Part shown: positions 9,657 to 18,879 of the stretch, piece after piece | Numbering within the stretch: the first letter of the stretch is position 1 | How the letters are laid out: every line of letters begins with the position of its first letter | Assembly (NCBI GenBank): GCA_015680685.1 | Contig: MNCI01026285.1 | Location: 605,283 to 643,109 of the forward strand | DNA: 37,827 bases | DNA from: Gnetum montanum | Lineage: Eukaryota > Streptophyta > Gnetopsida > Gnetales > Gnetaceae | Direction: 5' to 3' | Translations under genes and position numbers: made by a program | The notes under the pieces: model-generated | Seen by the model: the letters and a program-made list of their open reading frames with translations, nothing else | The model's database searches: none | Told to the model about the DNA's origin: nothing

Positions 9657-10193
9657 TTAAGTCCTTTGTTCATGGACTATTCTTGAGATGGGAAGAGAAT
9701 GGGGAGGATTACTGGTAGGAATCCTCATATCTCTAACCTTCTCATCTTCTTTCTCAAATGAATTCTCATCTTCTTGGAGTGTACAAATTTTTTTTTCAAC
9801 ACCTCCTTTTTCAACCATCTTACTTTTTCCATTTGAAGTAATGTTATCAATCATGAAAGGTTCACTATAGATGTATATTTGATTTGATTCTCCTTTCCAA
9901 GGTAACCACATGTGAGAATAATCCGTTGATATGTAACCTAAGAAATTCTTACTCCAACTTCTACTCAATAAGAGACTATGTGAATTTAGTATATCTGCCA
10001 CTTGAATAGTTACTCTACTTCTGATGTGGGGTTCAGAAGCAATTTCCAATAGGACATTTAGTAACTGACCCACAATCTTCACTCTACTTTTATCCACTTC
10101 AACAATCTTTTTATTTGATTTTTCAGGCATCAAACCAAGTTTCTTACATATAGACAATGGCATTATAGTAGATGTAGCTCCAGAATCAACCAA
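9657..10193 (-). CDS. Retropepsin-like aspartic protease, partial frame
   Basis: The frame opens with VDSGATSTIMPLSICKKLGL, holding the catalytic Asp-Ser-Gly and the hydrophobic IMPLS strand. It continues to VKIVGQLLNVLLEIAS, LLLSRSWSKNFLGYISTDY and a WLPWKGESNQIYIYSEP segment, the usual C-terminal end of this plant retropepsin type. It would cleave gag after assembly. The last 60 residues are charged and unassigned. Upstream, after a TAA at 10218, the segment at 10218-10424 has IEDLKHVKINISLYQLL, the gag-protease linker motif of Tat/Athila-related elements. The true start lies in the fused gag frame, not at the first ATG here. Confidence 0.8.
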   Translation of the reverse strand: MVDSGATSTIMPLSICKKLGLMPEKSNKKIVEVDKSRVKIVGQLLNVLLEIASEPHIRSRVTIQVADILNSHSLLLSRSWSKNFLGYISTDYSHMWLPWKGESNQIYIYSEPFMIDNITSNGKSKMVEKGGVEKKICTLQEDENSFEKEDEKVRDMRIPTSNPPHSLPISRIVHEQRT

Positions 10194-10604
10194 ACAATTG
10201 TGTAAGAATTTATCCTTTTATTTCATTCTCAAAAGGAAAGGAGGAGCTTCCTTGTCATACGAAGTCCTTAACTTCTCATCATTGTTAGACACATAATTTA
10301 ACTTTGATTCTCTAGCTCTCCTTTTATCTTTAATGAATTCTAAAGCCTTTCTTTGCTGATCTCCTATTTGAAGCAACTGATAAAGGCTAATATTGATCTT
10401 GACATGTTTAAGATCTTCTATCAAATCATATTCTCCATCACCAATAAATCTTGATCTCTTTATCTATTTGCTGAAAGACTAATTTGGAGTGCTTTGCTCT
10501 TTGCCTTTATTCTTATCTCTTCTACTTGGCTCAAAAGCTCTTCTCTTAGTAGATGGATCAGTAATAATGTTTCGGGGTCTAGAAGTAGTTAGTCTTTCTT
10601 TAGA

Positions 10605-11855
10605 TCAAAGATTATATCCATTTTCCTCATTGTTATTGCATTCCTCATCTGAAGACATATCTTCTTCAAAACTTAATAGAGAAGAAGCATCGCTAGATCC
10701 ATTGCTAGAAGATTTACTCGCATAGTGAACACTAGATAACTCATCATCAGATTCAATATCAAGAAAGTTGGACATAATAAGATCACTTTCATCCTCATCT
10801 TCTACTAACTTAGTGTCTTGATGTTTATGCTTTCTACTTTTCCTTTCTTCCTTGATATTTACTCTTGCCAATGCTTTTTCAAGCTTCACTATTTTGTTAG
10901 ACATATCTCTCATTAATTTTTGTTTTTTAGATCCTACTCTTTCATGCTCTTGCTCTATCTTAACATGAGATGGACCTGGTAAAGCTTTAAATTGAGCTAA
11001 ATCTTGTATAGGAATCATAACTCTTTCTTCTCTTTTTTGAATCGCAATATTTTCTTCAGGAATCAAGTTTAGCTGTTTTTCTAACTGTATAGCTTCACTA
11101 AAATAGTCATTTAGTGTAGTTAAGTTTGGAGTTCTCCTTAACCAAATTGAAATGTTGGGGTTGACAGCCTTAAGATAAGTTTCTTTAAGCATTTCTTCTG
11201 ATGGCCTATATTGTCTTTGAAAGAGTCCACAAATTCGTTGAAACTTGATGTTAAAATCTCTAATTGACTCTTTAACTCCTTGCTTAGCTTGTATCAGCCC
11301 ACAGTATAGTTGTTGTTGATCTAATTGATTACCAAACTGGGCTAAGAAAAGATTCTTCATGTCATCCCAACTTGTAATACTATTACTTGGTAAGTTTGAA
11401 TACCAAATCTGAGCCATATCCTTTAGATTTGATACAAACAACCTACAAGCTTGATCTTCATGTTGAATATTTGCATGAGCTAAAGCTAACTCAAACATGT
11501 GAATATATTCTTCAGCTAAATAAGCTTTTCCAGGAATAAAAGGCTCAGGCAAATATTTGTAAACTACCTTAGGAATATCATTGTAATTTTGAAATCCTAA
11601 TGGTGTAACTCCTTGCCAAGGATTTGCCATCCTATTCCTTTGAAATGTTGAACTCTTAGACTTTCTAGATCTTCTCTTACGAATTGATAAACCAGAGATA
11701 ATGGGTGATCTTCTTGATCTTCTAGTTTTCACTCCACTACTTGTTCCCAATTCAGAAACTTTCTTTTGTTCTTCTTCTGATGAAGAATCAGTCTTAGAAT
11801 CTAGAATATCCTTTGAAACTTTGAAACTTTCCAAACTATGAAATTTCTTGGTCAT
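10605..11855 (-). CDS. gag: Gag-like capsid protein, 416 codons
   Basis: Residues 1-75 are Ser/Lys/Arg-rich (SSSEEEQKKV, RRSRRSP, RKRRSRKSKS). A retrotransposon gag capsid domain lies at about residues 75-265. It includes YLPEPFIPGKAYLAEEYIHM, ACRLFVSNLKDMAQIWYSNL, SWDDMKNLFLAQF and IRDFNIKFQRIC, matching the A-x-x-W and W-x-x-F-x-x-x-F pattern of plant Ty3/gypsy gags. The C-terminal third is charged (ESDDELSSVHYASK, then acidic EEDMSSDEECNNNEENG). I see no CCHC zinc knuckle, unusual for a gag of this length. It would build the particle that packages the element RNA. The downstream stop at 10605 is TGA where CGA would read on into the linker. Confidence 0.85.
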   Translation of the reverse strand: MTKKFHSLESFKVSKDILDSKTDSSSEEEQKKVSELGTSSGVKTRRSRRSPIISGLSIRKRRSRKSKSSTFQRNRMANPWQGVTPLGFQNYNDIPKVVYKYLPEPFIPGKAYLAEEYIHMFELALAHANIQHEDQACRLFVSNLKDMAQIWYSNLPSNSITSWDDMKNLFLAQFGNQLDQQQLYCGLIQAKQGVKESIRDFNIKFQRICGLFQRQYRPSEEMLKETYLKAVNPNISIWLRRTPNLTTLNDYFSEAIQLEKQLNLIPEENIAIQKREERVMIPIQDLAQFKALPGPSHVKIEQEHERVGSKKQKLMRDMSNKIVKLEKALARVNIKEERKSRKHKHQDTKLVEDEDESDLIMSNFLDIESDDELSSVHYASKSSSNGSSDASSLLSFEEDMSSDEECNNNEENGYNL

Positions 11856-11947
11856 GAACTGAAAATAGTATCTAATTCTTAAGCCTTACAAATAATTGTT
11901 GATGTACTAAAAGTATAAGGCTTATGAACCTAGAGGCTTAATTTTCA

Positions 11948-11965
11948 GCCCTCCTTCTAGCGCCA
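11948..11965 (-). other. Candidate primer-binding site, 9.2-kb element
   Basis: The minus strand reads TGGCGCTAGAAGGAGGGC, beginning seven bases inside the 5' LTR. TGG matches the tRNA CCA end. It is not the common initiator-methionine site (TGGTATCAGAGC). I could not match the rest to a specific tRNA with confidence. Confidence 0.55.
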
Positions 11966-13063
11966 AAAGAACTGTTGGCGACCGTTTGGGACGCGACCGC
12001 CAACGAGTGTCCTCGAACAGGATTTAGGTGCCTGCTGGTCTCTGGCAACACCAAGGCCCAGATACCTCCAAATAAACTCAGTAGTTAATGTGAGTATGTG
12101 TGTGTGCTGTTGCGGCGTGTGGTTGTGTAAAATGTAACAATTGCGTTGTGTGTAAACTACAAATGACTTACTTTAAAGAGATTCAGCCAACTTTGCCAAG
12201 TACTGTGAGTTCTTGAAAATTTCCTATTTTGTTCAACTGCCTAGTCTACGCGGTCCTTATAATACCTACTTGTAACAAATAAAATTTTGCAAAAACATTT
12301 GAGCACAACTCCGCAATCTACTCCTAATTTTCCCCAGAGAAAGAGATAGTTCCACAAGAAAACTAGAAATAGAGCAAGATTCGATGGAAATAAGCAGAAA
12401 AGAAAAGAAAGCAGATTTGTGTAGACCTCAAATATTTAAACAAGGTAAAATGACACGAGTAAACACTTCGCAATAAAGCTATCCCAAATTCAATATCTAC
12501 GAATTGTTCAAACTTCCAAGGCTCAAACAAGCAATATCTTCAAGACAATCCTATTATGCTACCAAAAATTGCTGCGTAAACTACCACGTACGAGACTCCA
12601 TTTTGACTAGATAATAGATGTCAATGATTGCATTCAAACAGAACCATTAAAAGACTTCACAATTTCTGATTGAAATACAACGGAATTTCACTTTAAAGAT
12701 AAAAAGAAGCTATTCTGGTCCCATCAAAATACCAAAGATTTTCTGAACCCTCTCGACTACTGAATTGTTCAACGGTGTGACTACAAACAGAGGCTCTCTT
12801 ACAACAATACCAATAGCAATTCCCACATGTTACACAATAAAAAAAGTTACTACTAAAATGCTCTCAAGGCTTTTAAACACAAGCGCTTCTATGGCAAAAT
12901 TTTAATAGAAATTTCTATCGGGCAATAAGAACAATAAGAGCAATCTAAAAATCCAAAAATTACTTGCCAAGGATGATACTATCTAAACCACTAGCTAAAC
13001 AATTTAAACAAAACAAAAACTGAAATGCATAACTCACAGGACCATGACAAAGAGGCTGAAATC

Positions 13064-13069
13064 TTTATT
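13064..13069 (-). terminator. Poly(A) signal in 5' LTR, minus strand
   Basis: Same AATAAA in the promoter-bearing LTR, 197 bases from the TATA box. It would have to be read past in the full-length transcript. Confidence 0.45.
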
Positions 13070-13265
13070 CTAGCAAGCCATCTTACAAGCAATCGTTCAC
13101 ACTTTCTTCTTTACAAAATGCTCTTCTCCCAAGACTCAAAGTGTCTCCAAGTGAGAGCCCAAGTGCTACCTAGTAGCCTTACAAATTATGATGTATGAGA
13201 CCCCAAGTGTGATGATGATTTCAAGTGATGATCCTTCCTCCTCCTCTCCCTTGACCCTTGAAGCC

Positions 13266-13273
13266 TTTTTATA
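13266..13273 (-). promoter_or_regulatory. TATA box in 5' LTR, minus strand
   Basis: CTATAAAAAGG on the minus strand, with a GA-rich leader starting about 20 bases downstream. This is the likely core promoter for the gag-protease transcript. The start site would fall near 13240. Confidence 0.75.
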
Positions 13274-13679
13274 GGGTTCAAAGGTAGGTAGGGAAGTTAC
13301 ATATTCAAAAATATCTCACCTAACTTCTCTCCCAAGTAACTTGGCCAACCAATTAGGAGATTACTTGCCCAACAAGTTAGGAGGTTACTTGCCCAACAAG
13401 TTAGGTAAGTTACAACAATTTTGGGTGGTTGCAACCACCAAAGAGATAAAAAAGGATACAGTTGACAAGTGTCTTCATGATAATCCAAATTAAAATTAAT
13501 TATAAATATTATAGTTGTAACTATCATAGGAGGTTACAACTTCCATAGGAATAATAGCCAAATGTCTCCTTTTATAGGATGTTACAAAAATATTTCATAA
13601 CTATCTTTTCCTTTTTAAATCATAAAATATTTTATTGGAATCATAGCAATAAGGATAGTAATCATGGAGTGTGTAATAT

Positions 13680-14550
13680 TTGTGCATCTTGTATTGAGCG
13701 TAGCAGCAAATGCCCTCCTTTCTGGTACTCAGTAGTAAGCTGTGTAGACCAAAAGAAACTGCACTTCACCACTTGTAATTCTCTGCCATTGTCGTCAAAC
13801 GTTTTCAAAACCATCCACCATTGCTCGGCCTCCATTTCACTACCGTTGCTCTACTGCCGCTGCTCTGCTGAACTTGTCTCGTCCACACCATTCCCTGCGT
13901 TTTTTGTCCATTTTTGTTGTGACCTGTGTCACCACTATTTTGACCTCCATCGCCACTGCCACAACCAAAAAATCTGCTTTGATTTTTGGCCGCCCACGGT
14001 GCTCGCGAACACTGCCTTAAGTTGGTCCATTTCTACATCGCGTGGATCCACGCAGATGGCAAACTTGGCAAGCCCTGCTGAGGGCCCGACAGAGGACCTT
14101 CGTCCACTACTGAGCATCATGGACGCTATTGTCGTTGCTTGCTACTCCTGCCCGCCTGCAGCTGCTACCACCATCACCGTTCCTCTTGATTTTTTTTAGA
14201 AGCTGGATTGACAGAGCCTGAACCTGAGTCTGAGCCTGTACCTATGCCTGTGTCTGTGTTTTTGCTTCCTTTCCTTTCTGTGCCTTTTTGGGTTCTGTTT
14301 GTGTTTCTTCAGCGCTTCCTTTATCTTCCTTGGCCGTTTCCTTCTTTGCTATGTATTTCTTGGAAGATCTCTTTTTCTTACCCTCTTTTCTAGACTCTGA
14401 AGCTGCTTTACTTCTCCCTTGTTTTTATCATCTTTGGTGGCTTGCAATGGCTTTGTCACCTGCAATGGCTTTGTCGCCAACAGCTTGTCGCCATTTAGGA
14501 AGAAAAATTGGGGAAATGGAGTTTGGGCAGCAAGTGTTGGATAGAATGTC
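13680..14550 (-). other. Gene-like block inside U3 (right LTR)
   Basis: This is the second copy of the U3 block. The minus reading KKAQKGKEAKTQTQA here is intact where the left copy has TAG/TAA stops, so the ancestral minus frame was more open. AGLAKFAICVDPRDVEMDQL is preserved with few changes. The plus-strand frame has a TAG in this copy. Differences between copies do not obviously favour silent sites, so present function is doubtful. Confidence 0.4.
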
Positions 14551-15310
14551 TGAAGTAAATGATTTGAATTTGTATAATATCCCAGTCTAGAATTTGGTAT
14601 GGGATTTTTGCCCGCAGTAGTTGAAATTACGAATAAGATTCAACATTAAGAAAAATAAAATTCAACAAGAAGCTTCGGCTTCAGAACGACTTTCCTGCAC
14701 TTAAGACGGTTCCATGTAGCCCTTTGTTTTTGCCAAAGATGACTCCATCTTTTCAACCATAATTATTGCGGAAAAATATGATCCATGAAGTAAGAAGATA
14801 TTAATCTCATTGAGTACCAATTGCAGTTGTTCCAAATGTTCCTGTCAGTTGATATCATTTACAAATGTTGTGATAAGTCTTCCTCAATATGGCCTCAACA
14901 TGTTGTATATTAACCTCATGAAATTTTTGGGGGCGTTTCATAGACCAAACCATACAAGGCATCATTTGGTTTCTACAAGTAGCCTTACATTCATTACCTT
15001 CCCATACCTTATGGAGATTAACTAAACCGACTTCTTGACTTGTACATCAATACATGTTGGTAGATCCAGTGAATACTTCTTTGATACTAAAAAAAACTGG
15101 TAGAGGACTGTCATGAACTCTGAAAAATTGATCATTTGTCTTAAACAAAACTGTATTTGCTAGTGAATCAATTAGAAAAAAACCTTTCAAACTACCAACC
15201 CAACACATCTGAAAAGTCTTCATCCAATAAAATATTGGCAATGTTAGTTATATGATTAGCTTCACAACCTCACAAAGCCTACTCCATTAAATGGCCAAAA
15301 TGTGCCAACA

Positions 15311-15315
15311 GAGAT
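15311..15315. repeat. Target-site duplication GAGAT, right copy
   Basis: Exact partner of the GAGAT at 6126-6130, directly after the terminal CCAACA at 15310. Removing the element and one copy rejoins an open reading frame on the minus strand. Confidence 0.95.
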
Positions 15316-15593
15316 CATCTATCATGTACTTCAAGATATAATTAGAGGACCTTATCACAAGAGTCTATAATTGTACCTACATCATCCCTGACCAAGTGTA
15401 ACCACATTATCACATTGTAATGTTGCAGTAGGTACATCAAGAACTTTGCAACACCAAGTCCAAATCACACATGAGTGCACTCATTAATGGCCATGTTAGG
15501 TACCAAATTTTTCAACGTATCCACTCTTGTACAACACAAAATGCATACCAACTCCATAACAATCAAAATTAGTTTCAGTAAAGCCTTATACAT
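15316..15593 (-). pseudogene. Antisense pseudogene, 5' part of first seen exon
   Basis: This is the continuation of the minus-strand pseudogene across the nested 9.2-kb element. The earliest in-frame ATG is at 15593. From there a frame runs with one TGA to about 15340 (VAKFLMYLLQHYNVIMWLHL is visible). A frameshift then leads to LKYMIDDLEIQ, which crosses the GAGAT target site into 6130 and stays open to about 6075 (IKIEHDRVLYFIE). The continuous reading across the insertion point, with one GAGAT copy removed, shows the element landed in an exon. Upstream of 15593 the sequence turns AT-rich, so a further 5' exon is not identified. Confidence 0.6.
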
Positions 15594-16130
15594 AGCCAAA
15601 ATATATAACCGTTAGACCTTACAATATTTAAAAACTAAAAACTTAACAAAATCAAGTAAAATAATCTCAATAGTGCCAATGTTGGCATGAGAACAAATAA
15701 TAATAAAAAATCAAATTCATGAACACAATTAAAACTACAATACAAACCAAAATTAAGCCTTTGCACAAACATTGGACATAACAACAAATAAAAATTTGAC
15801 ATTTTGGCAAGTTTTTGATGTAAAAGAAATTAGATTTGACATTTTAACAACTATTTGACATGAAAGTAAGATAATAGATACTTTGGAAAAATCAAGTATG
15901 AAAGTTTTTCAAATAGTTGACACATGGAGTACTAAATAGGAATTTATACAAATAGTTGACATAAAATCAAGTTTTTACAAAGACATATGACCAACATTGA
16001 TAATGTTGAGATTGGAGAAGCACAAAAATATAATAAACAATGGCAAGAAAAATCAAATAGTCCAAAACACAAGTTTTCTTGGTTCTAGGAGCCCATACAC
16101 TAATTTCTTCTTATATAAAAATCCAAATTT
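15594..16130. other. AT-rich spacer with TTGACAT words
   Basis: No gene seen. Between 15790 and 15990 the phrases TTTGACATTTT, ACTATTTGACAT and CAAATAGTTGACA recur four to five times, resembling the minisatellite at 18880-19570. Confidence 0.5.
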
Positions 16131-18870
16131 TCTCTATACACTATCACATCAACCTAGAGAGTGTCATACGTTGCTCTTGCAGAGTCCATGCACTCACATC
16201 TAGCCATGAAACTAGAAAAAATCCACAATATCCAATCTAAGCTCCAAGCACTCGAACATTATAAAGATTTGCTAGTAAAAACTCATAACTTCACATCCCA
16301 AGCACAAATTGATCAATAGAGGCCCCAAGGCTAGGAAAAAGTAGAAAAAATATTAAATAATTGTTTTGACCATATATGCAATGAACATGACTAGAAAAAC
16401 CCAAAATAACCATCAACGTTACACTTACAGGTGCAAGGAAAACTTAAATTTTACAAAAAAATTAGCATAAAAACATTATTTTGTAGTTCATTGACTAGAA
16501 AAAAATCCATAAAAAATTTAGAAAAATATTTACAAAATTCAAACATGGTCTAGAACCCTCCAAAAATGCATCTAATCTTCCTAGGAATCCAAGATGCTAC
16601 CCATATGTAGTCAAAGCCCTACCAATGCTTCTAGAGTAACCATAGAAAAACACAAAAATCTCAATAAATAATGCTAAAACATTGTATATTGGGCCAAAAA
16701 CTCAAATCTTCATAACAAAAAATTTTAAAAATTCATTTCAATCTCTAGGATGGTTGAAAAACCTTATATAACAATTTGATATAGTCAAAACCTAGAAATC
16801 TCAACATACATAGGCTAGAAAAAAATAAAAAAAGTTCCAAAAACTCCTATTTTCATGAAAATGTTTCAAAAATCCTGAATTCCATCTCGAGCTAGTCTAG
16901 AAAACCTAAATCCTGAATTTGACATAGTGGAATACAAAAATGTCTACCAAAATAAGCCTAGAAGTGGAAAGACAATTTTTAAAATTTGGCCAAAAAATAT
17001 AGAAAATGATAGAAAACTAGTACCTAGAAGTTGTTAATGAAGATCCCACACCTGAAGATGGATTTAGAAGCCCTAATATGATCTATACAACCTTATTTTC
17101 CTTTTTCAATCCTGGATTTCAACTTGTCAATCCACTCTTCTTCACCATGATTGTCAAAATTCAAAAGTTCTACCTCTAACTATTGTAGAAAGAATCTCAA
17201 AATTCCTAGGTTGATTGTAACACACTAGGCACAAGAGGTAGGAAAAATCCAAATTTTCTGGAATATGTTATGCAAACGAATCTATAATCCCAAGCCTAGA
17301 TCTCACATGCTAAGCATAAGAAATTATTAAGAAATTAAGATCATATGTTGATGTTTGATTGAAAACTCCTCTGCTAGATTCCCATATGCTATGAATATTA
17401 TCTCATACATGCCAAGAATTATCCTCCACATGTTATGGTTGAGAAAATAGCTAGGAAATTATATCCATACACTACCTTCTAGTGAGAAATTTTGTTTTTC
17501 TAGTTCAAACACTGTAAATATGCTAGATTTTGATGGTGTGTAGGCCCCATAGACATGGGAAAAATATCCAAAAATCCACACATTACCTCACACTTTGGGC
17601 AAAGGAAATTAGGTGAGAAATTAAGCTCATACGCTAAGTTTTGGCTAAAAAATCCTCTCCTAGATGCTCACAAACTGAATATTCTCTCATATAAACCAAG
17701 TACCATCCTCCACATGTTGTGGTTGGGAAATCTACTAGGAAATTATATTCATATGCTATTTCTAGTGAGAAATTCAATTTTTCTACCTCAAATGCTACAA
17801 ACATGGTGGATGTTGATTGTGTGTGGGCCCCATAGGCATCGAAAAATACCCAAAACTCCACATGCTACCGCACATGCTAGGGAGAGAGAATAGAGGAAGA
17901 AATTAAGTTCATACGCTATGTCTTGGTCAAGATTTTGAATTTCTAGGCCTCATACACTATCAAAATAGTTAATTTTAACCATATGTGGGTCCCACATATC
18001 ACAAGCTAGAATATCTAACTTTTTTATACACTAGGGATGGGAAGTTGATTGGGAAATTAATCCCATATGCTAAAAATATTCTATAAAATTTATTTCCCTT
18101 TCCCCACATGCTTTCCATCCACTCTCCTATGCTACCTAGTGGGTTCCCTAAAGTCCAAGAAAAATCACCAAAAGTTCCACATGCTGTGGATGGAAAATTA
18201 ACAAGGAAATTAATTATCATACACAATCAAACTTGAGTTCATGGCACATACTCTAGTGGGAATAGGCCCACACACTAAGACGTGGATCCCACAGGTTACT
18301 ACCCAAAGTACCTTTAGTTCCATATGATGCACCAGTGTATGGGGTAGTATCTAAGATAGAATTAAATTATCAACATGTCCAATGTCATTCATACACTACC
18401 TAAAAATAGTTAAACCAACTGTGAACTATCCATACACTACTTACATGTTGCATCAACATATGGGGTAGTATGTGAGACATAAACTAGTTATTAACATGAT
18501 TAAAATTGCTCATAAACTACCTAAGATGATTGAACAAGCCATGAATCCATCCCATACTAGCCATACGCTAACATACCAAGCCAAACAAGCCATAGAATTA
18601 TTCAACATTCCTCATAAGCTCCTAACATAGGTCCCACCTACTATGGATGTGTGCCTAGGTGTCCACATGCAGCTAGATTGGCTTTTATACACAAGCTAGA
18701 GTGGTCATACACTAACAACCCAAGTCCCACACACTATCTAGCTCATTTCTATTCCTCACAAGCTACCCCGCCAAGTCTCACATGTTGTGGGTATAACCTA
18801 TAATGCTTACACGTTGTTCCACTATCTTTCACATGTTGGGAATGGAAATACTTAGCTATTTCTAGCTTAT
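16130..18870. repeat. Word-repeat field (CATACRCTA / CACATGCTA)
   Basis: No gene is seen in this 2.7-kb stretch. It is crowded with variants of CATACACTA, CATACGCTA, CATATGCTA and CACATGCTA, especially from 17230 to 18800, interleaved with phrases such as GGAAATTA and CCCATA. The open frames here (17555-17893 plus, 17634-17861 minus, 17999-18226 minus) are by-products of the repeats. Similar words recur near 29100-29270, beyond the Tat/Ogre pol. Both may be untranslated or LTR sequence of that element; this is inference. Confidence 0.5.
17330..17960. repeat. Tandem repeat, period about 283 bp, 2.2 copies
   Basis: ATCCTCCACATGTT occurs at 17421 and 17704, 283 bases apart, with collinear matches on both sides: AAATTAAGMTCATAYG starts, GAGAAAWTAGCTAGGAAATTA-like centres, and GTGTRGGCCCCATAG-like ends. 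A third start (AAATTAAGTTCATACGCTA) appears near 17898 and then diverges. Copies differ at many sites, so the duplication is old. Confidence 0.75.
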
Positions 18871-18879
18871 TTGACATAA

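Larger units (their letters stand above)
9657..11855 (-). pseudogene. gag-protease frame with four internal stops
   Basis: One continuous minus-strand frame of about 730 codons carries gag, linker and protease. It is broken at 10605 (TGA), 10479 (TAG), 10464 (TAG) and 10218 (TAA). All four lie in the same frame and each is one C-to-T step from Arg or Gln, so there is no frameshift. The ATG at 11855 is the first in the frame and starts MTKKFHSLESFKVS. After the protease the frame closes at 9657 and only 188 bases remain before the polypurine tract. That leaves no space for RT or integrase. Confidence 0.85.
6131..15310 (-). mobile_element. Complete RT-less LTR retrotransposon, 9180 bp, minus strand
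   Basis: Two direct copies of 3338 bases bound a 2504-base interior. Both start TGTTGGCG and end GCCAACA in plus orientation and are flanked by GAGAT. On the minus strand a polypurine tract abuts the left LTR and a TGG-starting primer-site candidate lies seven bases from the right LTR, so transcription runs right to left. The interior encodes only one gag-protease frame with four stops. No RT, RNase H or integrase is present, and there is no room for them. It is therefore non-autonomous, like the gag-bearing TR-GAG class but with a protease as well. The LTRs differ by scattered, mostly transition changes, so insertion is recent relative to its neighbours. Confidence 0.93.
11973..15310 (-). 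repeat. 5' LTR of the 9.2-kb element
   Basis: The same 3338-base length and same termini as the left copy. It is the promoter-bearing copy for the interior: the minus TATA box is at 13266-13273 and the poly(A) signal at 13064-13069, so the untranslated leader before gag (11855) is about 1.3 kb. Differences from the left copy include GCGACCGCC versus GCGACCACC near the left terminus, consistent with CpG decay. Confidence 0.95.

Noticed and set aside
9657-11972. RT or integrase in the interior of the 9.2-kb element
   Set aside because: No motif such as a YxDD box, a TDGQTE-like box or an HHCC finger in any frame, and too little sequence left.
17555-18226. Three overlapping frames of 75 to 112 codons on both strands
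   Set aside because: Produced by the 283-bp tandem repeat; translations of the two units do not stay in one frame.
16130-18870. CRISPR-like array suggested by recurring words
   Set aside because: The words are short, diverged and irregularly spaced, with no constant repeat and unique-spacer pattern; the context is a plant genome.
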